From positions 36,762,089 to 36,826,088 of the forward strand of contig NC_065922.1 in NCBI RefSeq assembly GCF_024586455.1: a stretch of DNA of 64,000 bases. The letters are read 5' to 3'. Below are positions 11,955 to 24,239 of this stretch, in pieces. Position numbers and translations under genes: made by a program. The stretch comes from Bactrocera neohumeralis (Eukaryota > Arthropoda > Insecta > Diptera > Tephritidae). The notes below the pieces were generated by a model that had not been told where the DNA came from, made no database searches, and was given only the letters and a program-made list of their open reading frames with translations. The stretch's first letter is position 1, and the number at the start of each line of letters is the position of its first letter.

Positions 11955-12284
11955 TCCGACGCCATTTAAAATTTGCATACATTTCCTAGATTCTTGCTTG
12001 CGTCGGTGGAGTTTTCATCGGCTCCGAGAAAAGTGCAATTATTTTGGGTATTACAGCTGCAATTTATAGTATTTTTAGTAGAACAAGGTAGTAGTTCGGG
12101 ATTTTAACCGTTTAACAGTGAAAAGTGTGATCGGGCGTTATTAGTTATATATTATACGTATCTATAATGATTCGGAGCAGTAGGAGCAAACGGCGGACTG
12201 CCAGAATATGTACACAAAATGTGTTTAAATAGAGGTAGGAGCACCAATATGAGGAGCAGCGTGCGCTTTAGAGCAGTAATTGAG
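11955..12284 (+). other. Probable first exon A' , plus strand
   Basis: Mirror partner of exon A. The block 12021-12150 aligns to exon A (GCTCCGAGAAAAGTGCAATT against GCTCTGTGAAAAGTGAAATT, then an ATCGGGCGTTATT-type end at 12130). A CGCCATTT element at 11960-11967 sits about 61 bp upstream. The exon ends in donor TTGAG|GTAAGT at 12284/12285. An ATG at 12249 opens a 12-codon frame (MRSSVRFRAVIE) that runs in phase into the donor. An earlier short frame from 12167 (MIRSS) stops before it. Whether translation starts here is unknown. The gene would be transcribed rightward out of this region. Confidence 0.5.
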
Positions 12285-12426
12285 GTAAGTCCTATTAAAA
12301 TATTGTAAAAATGAACAAAAGAATCTTATTAACTTTCGACATAGGCCCTGCTCTCACGTGTACATGTATGTGAGTGTATCTGTGTATGAATGTGTATACA
12401 TTTAACTTGTATATACATAAATTCCT

Positions 12427-12711
12427 GCGCCTGCAAAAGTTTAACAGTTGCGCAGTCACATTATTTCTGTTTCTCTCTCTCTCTCAAAACAGTTTCTTGG
12501 CCACTGCATTACTGTAATAGATGTCGTTGGTATTCTCAAAAGCGAATATCATCAGTTGCGTCCTCCTATTTCCGCCGCCATTGTTTACAGTTCCTTTTGG
12601 TTCAGTGTTCGCATAGACGGAAATTGTGTTAGCAGAATAGTTAGCTGTCATAATTGTAGCTAAGAGCGCCTGCACATTTTTAAAGCTGCGCAGTCACATT
12701 ATTGCTGTTAC
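12427..12711 (+). repeat. Local duplication downstream of exon A'
   Basis: A 46-bp block beginning GCGCCTGC at 12427 recurs at 12666 (period 239). Both copies contain the core CGCAGTCACATTATT. A CT run at 12474-12486 and a CCGCCGCCATTG element near 12570 lie between them. It is in the first intron if A' is an exon. Confidence 0.6.
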
Positions 12712-12889
12712 TATCACTGTTGATTAACATTTTCTGTTAGACTATTGTACTTAGCATCGTACATTTACACTTCTGGCAATGAGACTATTTCCTTACAGTA
12801 GAGACAACAGTAGTGATCACGATATTAGGACAGAAAAAAAAATTAACAATAATTAAAAATTAAAATTAAAAAAATAAAAAAAATGTGAA

Positions 12890-13862
12890 AAATGTCAGTC
12901 GGATGTTCGAAAATTCTGATATTAGTTATATAGCGGCTAGGTCAAGTTTTCGCTCAAATTTATCTATGTTAGGCACAAATATATACTGTTATGAATAAAA
13001 CGTGCTCTCTTAGTTTCGTTGGGATAACTCACATATTGGCCGATATACAAACATATGTGGTACAAAGTCACACCGAAGTTCGAAAATCTTTATATTAGAC
13101 ATATGTATGAGAGCTAAGGGAAGTTTTGGACCGAATTAACCCATTTTCAACACACAGACATACCATTGTCAGAGAAGGATTATCCTTGAATTTCAATTAT
13201 ATATCTCACATATTGACCGATATTTCCGATCAAAAGTGAACTATAGGTACTGGGGTCCAAATATTCTGTACCTAGGCGCTTGAACAGTTTTTGTCTTTGT
13301 TAGATTTAAACAATTTTCGGAAATAAAATGGCATACACTGGAGGCAATACTAGTGCAAAGTTTTATTCCATTATATTAATTTCTTCTCGATTTGTGTACT
13401 GGAAAGGCAAGAGTTAGATAGAACTTAAAATTTTGTTATATAAGAAGTAGGCGTGGTTGTTGTCCGATTTCGCCCATTTTCACTCTGTGGAATATGAGAA
13501 GAATGCCACGTACTATACCCAATAATTTTCAGCATGGTAAAGGAAGATTTCATAATACGTCATTTACATTCTTTTATAGGATATTTCAAAAGAGTTTTAA
13601 TTTCACCCATATTTCGTACAATTTCATAATGGGAATGAAAATTTTTAAAAAAAGTAAGGAATAGTTAAAAAAAAATAACCTTTGTATGGGAGGTGGGCGT
13701 GGTTATTATCCTGTATATGGAAATGCCTGAAGAAAACGACTCTGTAGACTTTGGTTGACATAGCTATAGTAGTAATACATACTTACACCCATAGGGTTAG
13801 GTAATACGTACCGTAAGGTGAACAAGACTATTATACTGTGTTGCAACAGGTTGCTGGGGTAC
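12890..13862. repeat. Dispersed repeat family R2, copy 2
   Basis: Second copy of the repeat at 7.9-8.8 kb in the same orientation, sharing long blocks such as TACTGGGGTCCAAATATT near 13250 and a terminal GTTGCAACAGG-type end near 13845. The left end is eroded in A-rich sequence. No ORF. Confidence 0.65.
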
Positions 13863-14835
13863 AAAAACAAAAGCAAAAAAAAAAAATTACAAAGAAAGAA
13901 AAATTGCGAAAGGAAATGAAAAAAATGTGTTTCAGATAAACCCGAGGCGATGGCACTTGATCAGCTGCCCTCTTGTGTAGTGCTGTGGCAGGATGTGGGG
14001 CATAAAGAATAGCTTATAAATAAATTTGCTTCACTTAAAGTGACCAAATTGTTATCAGAGTTGGCTGATATGTGCCAGAGATTAAAAGGACTTTCATGTA
14101 GTTACATATTTAAGATGTGGCATGACTGAATTTGTGTGTATATGTGCGTGCCACCACCAACGCATATGCCTATCTATATCTATTTGTATGTTTGTATGTA
14201 CGTGTGTAACACATAAAAAATGTTTCCACTATTGTTTTTGTTATTTTTGCTAGCCGTACCGTATCTTATTGTTGTGATTATTGTTATTGCTGTTGTTGCA
14301 GTTAATGCGCGCTGCCAAGAGGCAAACCGCAAAATTTCGACGCTGTTTTTTTTCTTGAAATTTTTGCTATGAATTTTTTACATATTTTTTTGTCCTTAAT
14401 TTCCTTCCTTTTCCTTACCCACATGCCGATTTAATCTTTTGCACTCAACAGTGCCCCGCAGCGTCATCTAAGTAGAGGCTTTTATTTTATTTTTATCTCC
14501 CCAAATTTGCTTCTCTGATTTTTCCATATTTTTTCGATTTTTTTGGGTGCGGCGCGACTTGCCCCTTAGAGTAGCGGCGCTGCAGTGATTTTTATTTCTT
14601 GGCAATAAATTTTTATGCGTATCCACTTCATAATTCGCTTAAGCGGCAGCTCATTGCACAGCAGCGCCGCCGTAATGGCCATTGTCATTGATAGTCGGGC
14701 GGAAAGATTAAGTGAAATGTATGCGTGGGGTAGGAGCGGTGTGAGGGATGTGTGGCAGGAAAACGATGACTAGCAAAAATTGCTTGAAAGTATGAATTTA
14801 ATGTAATTTTTGGAATTTAAGTGAATTAAAGCTGG
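13863..14835. other. Non-genic stretch
   Basis: AT-rich with poly-T tracts at 14340-14550 and a GC-richer patch at 14560-14700. No supportable feature. Confidence 0.4.
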
Positions 14836-15250
14836 TATAAAACAAGTAAGGAGGATTTACATAGGTTTCAACGGAACTGTATTTTAATTGTTCTCGCAAA
14901 TTGTAAAAATAGAAGAACTTATTTTTAATAGAGCCGGTATACTTTATAATCAAGGATATATATTGTCAAATAAATTTTTTTTGTATATTAGAACTAAATT
15001 TTGATCTTTTAGTTTGTATGGGAGCTTTATGCTACCGTCTGTCCTATCTTAATAATTTCTTCGAATATTGTGCCATTGCCTTAGCGTATAAGCTAAGCCT
15101 AATGTCTTGAAGATATCTCGTCAAAGGGAAACATTTTGCATACAAACTTTGTATTTTCATCTATCAATTTATATGGCAGCTACATCCCATAGTAGTCCGA
15201 TATAGGCAGTTCAGACAAAGTATAAATTTTTTTGGGAGGAAAGGACGTGT
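14836..15250 (+). repeat. Dispersed repeat family R1, degenerate copy
   Basis: Shares GTTTGTATGGGAGCTTTATGC, TATGGCAGCTACAT and TAGTCCGATA blocks with other R1 copies at 16.6, 37.0, 45.3 and 53.0 kb. The right part is lost or strongly diverged. Non-coding. Confidence 0.55.
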
Positions 15251-15519
15251 GCAATGATTATTTATATATACTTTACATGGTCTTCGTAGTTTCCTTCTAT
15301 ATTTCCTTCAATAAGAATTCGTTTACAGACAAATTCATCTTTAGCAAAAGGTAAATACTTAATTGCATAAGGTTGTATCAGTTTGGGATATCTTTCTCAA
15401 CGACAGTCGGACCCACAATATAGATGATCTTCTGATAAAGAATCAAGACTTGAACTGACGAATTTTTGGAATTTACTCGTAAATACCTATCACTGACTTT
15501 AGAGGAAAAATACTAGTGC

Positions 15520-15842
15520 TTCCATTCTGGAAATTTCGATGTGAAAGATGCACCTCGCTCTGGTCGACCTATCGCTGAAAAAGTCGATGAAATTATGGAA
15601 AATATTGACCAGGACCGTCACATAAGCAGCCATGACATCGCTAAGGAATTTAACATTCATCATATATCATAGAGAAGCCAGAAAAGTGTTACACTGGTGA
15701 AATAATGCTTCCAGCGGAAAAATAGCAAAAAGTGGTCTACCAAAATGGTACATATTTGGTTCATTAAAGTTCATTATAAATATAAAAAAATAAGATGAAG
15801 TTTGACTAGAAATACGAAAAAACTTTTTCGACTACCTAATAT
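15520..15842 (+). mobile_element. Mariner relic, internally deleted, right end kept
   Basis: The frame near 15540-15600 reads DAPRSGRPIAEKVDEIMENI followed by DRHISSHDIAKEFNIHH, the linker and second helix-turn-helix of a mariner transposase. It stops shortly after. Near 15700-15760 the sequence resumes at the extreme C-terminus (LPAEK-stop-QKVVYQNGTYL). The right inverted repeat, TACGAAAAAACTTTTTCGAC, is at about 15813-15832. The whole catalytic domain is missing and no left end was found. It is a different mariner lineage from the 5.2 and 45.6 kb copies. Confidence 0.75.
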
Positions 15843-16569
15843 TTAGAAGACAGTTTTAGCTTTTACTCGATTATTATTCGATTTATCACTCTAAACATCA
15901 ATCTGGCGCACTTAATTCGCTCGATGAACGTTTAACAATGGAAAAGAAATTGTAAGGTTCTAGATTACGGCTATATACACAACCAACTTAGTCCACTCTT
16001 TGGCTGTAATAGTAAATAGTGTTGAAGAGCAACGTGGTAATCATGAGTCACTTCGCACAAATCGGTCGATGCTCTTGAGATAACTTAATACTAGATTGAG
16101 GATGAATCACAATTGGCTTATAGAAAATAATAGAAGGACAAAAATACTCCTACAGTATAATAGTAATGAGTATAGATGAAAAAATGGTTAAAGAAATATG
16201 TATAATATTCAAGTAAAATCCTGAAATCTACATACCCTCACTGTCTTAAGAAGATCTACTAAATCTGGTCACAACATCCCGAGTGCTGTAATAGACAAAA
16301 GTAAATCTTCTACGCAAGCAAGCCGTTGATAATTCTGAGTGTTTAACTATGAAAGAAATATATTATACATATAGCCTACGGGTAAAGGATACAATGTAAC
16401 GACCTCTGAAAACGTAGAGGTAGCATATTGAAGCCATTAACGGAGGAGCCTTAGGTAGTGTACTTTATTATAGATTTTAAAGGATATTTAAGACACAACA
16501 GCTACGAAAGTTTTGATTTAACATCTGTAGGTTAATACTCTTTTCAGCTGGAAATCAAGTAAAACAAGA
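15843..16569. other. Non-genic stretch
   Basis: No ORF or repeat recognised. AT-rich single-copy-looking sequence. Confidence 0.4.
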
Positions 16570-17057
16570 AAAAACGGTAACTTCGGCTACACCGAAGCTA
16601 ATATACCCTTCACAGGTGCATTTCTTTTAGTAACTATGTGTCCAGTTTGTATGGAAGCTATATGCTATAATAATCCGATCTGAACAATTTTTCGGAGATT
16701 ACATTATTACCTTAAGCAGTAATCCTTGTCAAATTTCGTGAAGATACCACGTCAAATGTAAAAGTTTTCCATACAAGCCCTTGATTCCGATCGTTCGGTT
16801 TGTATGGCAGCTATATGTTATAGTGGTCCGATATCGGCAGTTCCAACAAATGAGCAGCCTCTTGAAGAGAAAATTCGTATATATAAAGACAGACGGACGG
16901 ACAGACGGACAGACAAACGGACATGGCTAAATCGACTCAGCTCAACATACTGATCATTTATATTATATATATATACACTTTATAGGGTCTCCGACGCTTC
17001 CTTCTGGGTGTTACAAACTTCGTGACAAACTTAATATACCCTGTTCAGGGTATAAAA
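16570..17057 (+). repeat. Dispersed repeat family R1, nearly complete copy
   Basis: The best R1 copy in the window. It has a hairpin-like start, TTCGGCTACACCGAAG near 16580, two related GTATGG.AGCTATATG..ATA blocks (near 16650 and 16800), and a GACAGACGGACGGACAGACG run near 16890. The end block ATACCCTGTTCAGGGTATAA (17035-17055) is palindromic around CCTGTTCAGG. No ORF. It is recalled as a common tephritid dispersed repeat; its mobilising machinery is not evident. Confidence 0.75.
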
Positions 17058-20000
17058 AGTTTACCGTTTTGATTTCGAAAAATTTTTATTATTTAACAAA
17101 ATTTTCGAATAGTTGTAGATTTACCAGTAATAAATTGAAAATTAAGTGTACACACTCTAATTTCCCTTTATTGGGAAATTTGTTTACTGAAAAAGAGAGA
17201 AATTCGCTTTTTTCTGTGATAAACATACTCCTGTTCTACAGCAAGAAGACAGACAGACTGCAGTTTAAGCGCAAAGCAAATATAATAACGCCAAATTTGA
17301 CCAAAAAATTTAATGAAAATAGAAGCAGGGCATAACAGAAAAATGCATCAAGTGGACGTTTTGAAGAGCACTCAATGAATGGCCGAAGTAACACGCCCCA
17401 ATGGTTTTGATTGAATGCTGAAGAGATTGAGCAGGTGAAGCAGCAATTGTGGTGAGTTATAAGGTGAAAAGGGAGATTTTAACGGTTTAAAGCTGAATTT
17501 TATAAATTTTTTACCGAAATTTAATTGTGTATATTTGCTTGAGTTAGACGAAAGATATCACGATTTAAAGTCCAAATATCCTTTCAAAGGCCTTTTCACT
17601 ACTCAGACCTATTTTTTTTTTATTAAATCAGCTAATAAAAATATAAAATATTTTCTTTAGTTCCATCCTTATCTAATTATTTTAATACTAATTTCTCAAC
17701 AATGCTTCATTTTCCTGCGACTTTAATCGAATTTGTTGTCGGTGCAACACTTTGGCAATATCCTTTAAAGTGTGTTTACTTGGCCAGCACACTTATGCCT
17801 TCCGGTACGATGTTTGCATGCAGTAGAATAACAAGCATGTACCGTTAGAAAACAATCTCAGCTCAGAGTTGAGTTTCCTGATATGCTTGAGTGCCTTAGC
17901 AAGCAGCTGCTAACTCAAAGCCATCTCAGGACATAACCAACTAGTACAAATGACCTCAAGTAAATAAAATTACAGCACTTAATTTCCACAAAATAACCAA
18001 TTAGCTCAAAAAGTTTAACTTAAGTTGCACAAACACAAAGTGAACCAACCGCTCGGCGTCAGTTTGACAGAACAAATATGCAAATACCTGGTGAGAATGG
18101 CGAAACGGACCAAAGATGTGGAGTACGAGGGAGAGTAATGGCAGCAGCCTACACAACAATGGCGAACCGAAGAAGTTGTTGGGGTAACACTGTAGGAAAA
18201 TCCATTACCTAACGGAAGTACATTGCAATTAAGGCAACAGTTTTGCTGGTAGAAGGTGATATTTGAGATTTGAACCTTAAAAAAGATGCCTCCTCAGCTT
18301 CAAATGAATTTTTGAAGTTACTTTACAAATTCATTTTACGAAGAGATCATGATCTTGTGCTGCATGTGGAGTCGCATTGTGCTCAGAACCAGAGTACTGC
18401 AGAGGTTTTAGATGGGTGTTGAACCCGATCAAGATGGAATAGACTCCAATTAGTATCAGATCGGCTAAACAGAAGTATGGTTTTATCTATATCAGGGGTT
18501 CTTTAGTTTACTGTTTAGGACTAAAAAGCTAAAGTAAGCTTCCTTTTACTTAGATTCTAAGCTAACCTGGTCCTATAGGGATCATATTACGCAAGAGTCC
18601 ACACAACACCGCAAAATATCTAATACGAGCTTTAGAGAGTACTCTTTAAGGAGCAAGAGAGAAGGCCAACATGCCTATACATTAGAGATCCAAGTGCATT
18701 TTCATGGTGTGAGTGAAACAAAAGGACACTTGATTTTACTATTTTGAATGTTTGACACTTTTTAGCACCAGCAAAACACAACAACAACCACACACACACC
18801 ACAGCTGACCGAAAGAACACTTGTGCTGCATTAACGGCTGAGTAGAAGGGACACTTTGCCTGCTCTCCGGCGCTTAAGAACATAAACTACACACACAACA
18901 AAGAGTTTGAGCTGGTGGGAAGATGAAAAGGGAGAAAGAGAAGGAGAAGAAGCAGTGTAGTTTACTGCAGAGCGGTGACAGCTGGTATTTGTTGTCACTG
19001 TTGTGCCCGAGATTGCTTTTATAGTTTGAAGTTCTCGTTTTTGTCGTTGTCGTTGTTGTTGTTGTTGTTGTCACTGACATTGTCGGTGTTTGTCGTGTCA
19101 CTTCCTGCTGAAATGTTTTCAAATTGTAAATTTAACTAAATGCTCAACGCCAAGAACACTTGAAGAGTTGAAGGTAAACGACAATAATAATGCAAGCAAC
19201 AAAAGCAAAAGCAACAACCAGCAGTTGATAACAACAATGCTGAGAGACGACCACGACAACGACGACGACGGCCTCGACGCCTGCCCAGACAAGTGTGAAC
19301 AAGATGTTTTAACAAAAAGCTTCAAGCTTCAACCAACAAGCAGGACAGGTAATGCTAAAAAGCTGCCGAGCTCTAAGCGTGAAATAGAACCTTGCTTATA
19401 CATACATGTAAGGTGTGCAATTTGTTAAAGGAAGCTGTACTTTAGTTTACTATCACCAGCACATACTGTGTCCATACATTAGGCATAGTTAATGTATCCT
19501 GGCATCCTTAAATGGTACAACTTCAAAGTCACTTTACAAACACTAAATTTGTTGTTCTTCCTTTTACTTTTCGCAATATAAATTGTTGCTGTTGTTGTTA
19601 GTTGTTTGTGTTGTCAGCAATGTTGTTTTGCAAAATCATTAAGAACCCTTGTCAAGCTGGTGCCTTTCACGCCGCATAATAGGAGTGTGTGGTCAGTGAC
19701 AAACATACATACACGTACACACACTCACATATGCATACATGTACACATTTGTAACGGTAATATATTGATAAATGCTTCAGTGCAGGCGTCAGGTGTGTCT
19801 TGTGGCCCAGAGACTCTGGGATCACACTCGTGCGTGTATTTGCTTTGAAGGTGCAATTTCCGTAAGGTTGAAGAAGACGGAGAAGACGTTGACACAGCTT
19901 GAAAGGGCGTCTAAATTCAGATTATTTGTAGTTTTATGCAAATATCTGAGCACGTTTTAGTATATTGTAGAAAAAAGAATCCAAAGGACATAAACCTTTA

Positions 20001-20114
20001 AATTCTAATACGACTCTTTGGTGAAAGCAGTGATCTAAAACTCATTTCCGGTCATAGAAGTAATTCTATAAATACCTTAACATTTCTGAAATAAGTTCAG
20101 GTTTGGAGAACATC
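17058..20114. other. Non-genic stretch with TTG microsatellite
   Basis: Contains a (TTG/TCG)n run at about 19036-19073 and CA-rich sequence near 18780 and 19700-19745. A GACGACGACG-rich patch is near 19250. A plus-strand frame at 19090-19428 is Asn/Asp-rich (for example NDNNNASNKSKSNNQQ) and could be a low-complexity exon, with a possible donor CAG|GTAATG near 19348. No acceptor or homology supports it. Confidence 0.4.
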
Positions 20115-20825
20115 CGATCATCATTTATAGCTGGGATAGCCCATGCGTTCAAAATTACCAATTGACCAACCCTAAACGTGAAATTATCTGCTCACCGAAG
20201 TGTTCTCTCAATAAATCCATTGACTGATGCGATGTGTGGGAAGTGGCGTCGTTTTGTTGAAACTAAATGTTGCCGAGATCACGAGCTTCTATTTCAGACA
20301 TCAAATAGTCAGTTATCATGGCGCAATAACGGTCGCCATTGACGGTTACGTTCTCACCGGCATCATTTTTGAAGAAATGTGGACCGATGATTCCAACAGC
20401 CCACAAATCACACCAAACAGTTGTTTTTCTGGATAAAATGGCAGCTCTGGAATCTCTTCGTGTTGCTCTTGAGCCAAAAATGGTCCTCATCGCTGAACAA
20501 AATTTGGCTAGAAAACATCGGATCTTCTTCAAACTTTTCAAGAGTCCTTAAGGCGAGGCGCTGTCGCTTTGGAAGGTCGAGTGGCTCCAGTTCAAAGCAC
20601 AAGCTGTATTTTGTACGTTTATAATTAAAGATCTCGACGTAAAATGCGCCAAGTCGTTGCTTGCATCAGTCCGAGCGGCTGGGAACGGTGCCGAATCGAC
20701 TCTCCGCGGTATTCGGCTACGGCTGCTATATTTTCTTCGCTGAATGCTGGGTCTCAAGATTGTGTTGTGAATAATACGCTCAGTAGGCTGATTATGTTGA
20801 CCATAATTTGACACGATTCACGCGT
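20115..20825 (-). mobile_element. Tc1/mariner-superfamily relic, second copy
   Basis: Minus-strand relative of the element at 350-1474. It keeps ILFSDEDHFWLKS (first catalytic Asp, with E-A changed to E-D) near 20465-20505 and EIEARDLGNI followed by a frameshift at the WFQQDGA position near 20240-20290. An N-terminal linker is near 20640-20730. The start-side end shares ACGATTCACGCGTGATCA with the first copy near 1405-1425. The C-terminal third is missing, and frameshifts split the frame into three overlapping ORFs. Confidence 0.8.
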
Positions 20826-21189
20826 GATCACATACATAGATATATAAATGAATAAATAATTGGGGGGTGGTCTATTTTCACCAAAATTAAGTATTACAAT
20901 CGCTTCCCTACTGCAAGAACATTACACTGTCTTCCAAACGGAAAACACAGTAATTAAAGAAAGCATTCTTGTTCTGACAAAGAGGTTGCTCAACCATTCA
21001 TAATATTTATCTGCCATGAAATTATCAAAGTCTTTTAGGGTTTCATTGAAGATAATGAAAGAATGCCTTGATTTATTTTTGAAATAGTAAGTGCGAAGCA
21101 GATAAATTAGACAGATCAGGCACCTACTCACAATTAGACTAATATTAATCGATCAAGATCAACATTCCTAGATATAGCAGAGTTTTGGT

Positions 21190-21445
21190 GGCAAAACGTG
21201 GCATGAATGGAATATGGGCCGCAGAGGCCGACTGTTGAAACTCAAATGGAATGACATAAAATCTTTAGTACGAGTGTTAAGTGCGACCAGTATTATGCCA
21301 AAAGGCACAGCAGTAGAGACTGTAGAACATATTAAATGCGGATGTAAGGCTTTGTATATGAAAATAATAGTAACTATCAGTTGCGGTTCTCTTGACGATG
21401 TCTCGGAAGTTAATGAACATCATCAAGAGCATTGAGTGAATCATA
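21190..21445 (+). pseudogene. Possible LINE C-terminal fragment
   Basis: A 73-codon frame from 21214 contains GTAVETVEHIKCGCKAL followed by SCGSLDDVSEV. This resembles the E-T-x-x-H-x-x-x-C-x-x-L zinc-knuckle-like tail found after RNase H in many insect LINEs. No other domain is visible, so the call is tentative. Confidence 0.35.
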
Positions 21446-21689
21446 GAGGTTTTGGTAATGTGAGAGATCTCTTCAACATTGATAAAAAAAAAGAATTAAG
21501 GATTTTTATATCATAACCCCCTGCATGCTTAGACATGATTAAGTAGGTAAAATCGAATAAACTTACGGTTATATGTGAAATTGAATAGAAGGTAATTGTC
21601 AAATAACATTTAGGAAACCTAGAAATTCTATCTTGGGGGGAAGATTGGTGGATGGGTTCACTATCCGGAGTTCACTATCAACTTTAGCT

Positions 21690-22425
21690 TCAGATTTTCT
21701 GACTTTTAGTGTTTTCCACCTAAGGCAGTAGTAGACTTATTGATCCGGAGTTCAGCCTCTTTCAGAGAAGTAACCATCCACTCAGATGGTAGGGCAGCAA
21801 TACAAGCCTTAAACTCATTAACTGTGGGGTTGGTTGAGGAGTGCGTCCTTCAATAGCAACGTGTGTCTTTGTGATAAGGCTGGTATGAATGCCAGGAAAG
21901 TGTAAAGCTGATGAGCTAGCAAGGAAAGGCACCCTAGAACCGCTATCAGTAAAATGAGAGTGGGTCGGTGATCCTCTTGTGTTCTACTACTAGATAGTTA
22001 AGCTTCGCGGGAACTTGGCCAGCGCTGGGACACCATTGGTACCTGCGCTGTCGCAAAAGCCTTTTGGCTCAAGATCTATCGAAAGAGATCTAGTGATCAC
22101 ACTTAAGTTAGCCTCTCCCTAGTTGTGGATTAGTAGAAGTATGGAAGAAAATGAGGTGGAAATAACTCAATATTTCTTTCTTGACTGTCCCGCTTTTGGG
22201 AGGCCAAGACTTAAACACTCGGGAGCGCATACCTTCAGACATTCTACCGAACTGGCGGGAGTGGAAATTAAGCACCTGTGCAAATTTGTATTGGCTACTA
22301 AGCGTTTTGCTAATTTATAAGTTCGAACACAAGAGTTCTTATTTTCTATGTTTTCACAAAGGACTACATATAGCAGTCCACGTGCGATCTCCATAGATCA
22401 GCCATCTAACCTAATCTAACCTAAG
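21690..22425 (+). pseudogene. LINE RNase H and C-terminal tail relic
   Basis: Decayed 3' part of a non-LTR retrotransposon with an RNase H domain. IHSDGRAAIQALNS near 21775-21815 is the DSQAAI-type RNase H motif. GKCKADELARKGT near 21900-21940 is the terminal H/N..ADELA motif. The tail frame 22123-22320 reads EITQYFFLDCPAFGRPRLKH, then ELAGVEIKHLCKFVLATKRF. The element ends in CTAACCTAATCTAACCTAA (about 22405-22424), a short TAACC-type 3' repeat. Related fragments occur at 24.2, 40.0, 43.1, 50.0 and 52.6 kb. Confidence 0.75.
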
Positions 22426-24239
22426 CATTTCTTAAAGATTTTTGGATTTAACAAATAGCGAAGCGAAGAAACAGCAGCTAACTGGAGATAAAAGACTCCA
22501 ATGCGAAATCGGTGTCAAATCTTCTATTTATATAAAAATTAAGGTTAGAAGTTCAAAAGCCCAAACAATATAGTAGTCTTCGAGTTTAACTTATATTATT
22601 AAGCGTTAAGGATAATGCTAAGTGTCAAAGTCATTATAGTATCTACAAATTTGTAATAGGCTAATTCATGCTTAAATTTAAGCACCCACAAACCGCTGCA
22701 TTTTACACACTAGTCAGTCAGGTCTTTGGGTAAAATGTGCAGCGGAAACCGCAGACCATTTGGAAACCCGCACAAAACATATTCCAGCCAGAAGAACTAA
22801 TGACTATGGTCTACCGACAACTATCAAATGTTACGACAACAACAGTAAAAACAAAACCCCAGCTTGTCGCTAGTCAGCTGCAATGATAATACCGGCAATA
22901 TAACGGCATATAACGGTGTCAGCAGCAGTACAGTAACAGCGGTACGACATTAAGAAAATGCGGTTAATTTGCCTTAATGTCGACAAAACTGGGGTATTGG
23001 CATGCAAGAGTTGTGAGTGAAAGAGAGAGATAGCGGGAGAGAGAGCACGGTGAGGGCAAGGCAGTGCTTGTGCCGCAAAACTGACTTTCCCACTATGCAT
23101 TTACGCGCCATAATGAGCGTTATAACTCCTAAAAAGCTGCTATGCAAAAAGTGTTAAACAACGGCGGAGAAATTGTGGATACAACAACAGTGAGAGTGTT
23201 AAAAAATAAAGCATTGCAACAATAATGACGCAACAAAGAGCGATACAAAAGTCATGCTACGCGAACAACGATGAGCGGCGAACGGGTTGAGTTGAGGAGG
23301 AAGTTGCGCCGAAAATTCAAGAATTTCACCGCCGCCTCCCCACACCGGCCTACAGAAGAGGAAATCCCACGTAATGACCGTAATAATCGCAGTTAATTAG
23401 TCGACGACTACGACGACGATGACTATGCAACAAATAACAGCCAAGCAATAGCAACAACAATATTAATGGATATAGTGTACAACAAACAGTTGTTGCTGAC
23501 TGTCGAACGGAAATGGCAACAGCACTGCTGAGATAACACATTTTGTCGGTAACGGCTTTTTAACGGCGACTAGTACGCGCCGTTCCGCATGCAACCGTGT
23601 GTATTTTGTATATCCTAGACCGCTCGACAGCCGCCATAGAAATCTTTCCACCGTTTCGCTTAAATGTTTAGATAGTTAATGGTTGATTGTTGCCAAAACG
23701 TTTGCTGTCAGTATTGCCTGTATTTTGTTGTTATTCTTGTTGTTGTTTCGCTATTTTCGGGTTAAAATCGTGCACTCGCTAAGCATAGATTCATTAATAA
23801 GCGTATCGAAGGGCGAAGGGGTTACGCCAAATGGCGCTGTCGATCGTTGATTGCCACAATTTCGCTATGCCCGCCCATCAACTACGGGCGCTATGCAAAT
23901 GTGTGCGTGCGCCGACATTACAAATGCTAAAGAAAGGTGAAAAAGTTTCATGGGCGTAAAAATATGCGATGTTATCTGCAATGTGGTGTTGTCCGGAATG
24001 CAAAGTCATTATTTTGCAATTCGCTACAGTTTGGAAAAAGCAGCTGCGACGTGGCAAGGAAGTCAAAAAATAAGACATGTAGAAAAAGAGAAGGTAGACA
24101 ACTATTAAGCAGTTTTGTTGCTCTGAAAATTAATTTCTTTAAAGTCTTCGACATTTCGAGTTATTTTTCTTTAAACTATACCCTCTAAAGGTGGATCCAT
24201 CACAACAATTTTAAACGCAAAAAATTATAATGTGAAGTC
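22426..24239. other. Non-genic stretch
   Basis: Moderately GC-rich for this window (22900-23650), with CAA and GAC runs. Several short overlapping ORFs on both strands, none with a domain or splice context. Confidence 0.4.

Noticed and set aside
19119..19325. Minus-strand ORF with a Leu run resembling a membrane segment
   Set aside because: The Leu run is the reverse reading of CAA/CAG-type low-complexity DNA.
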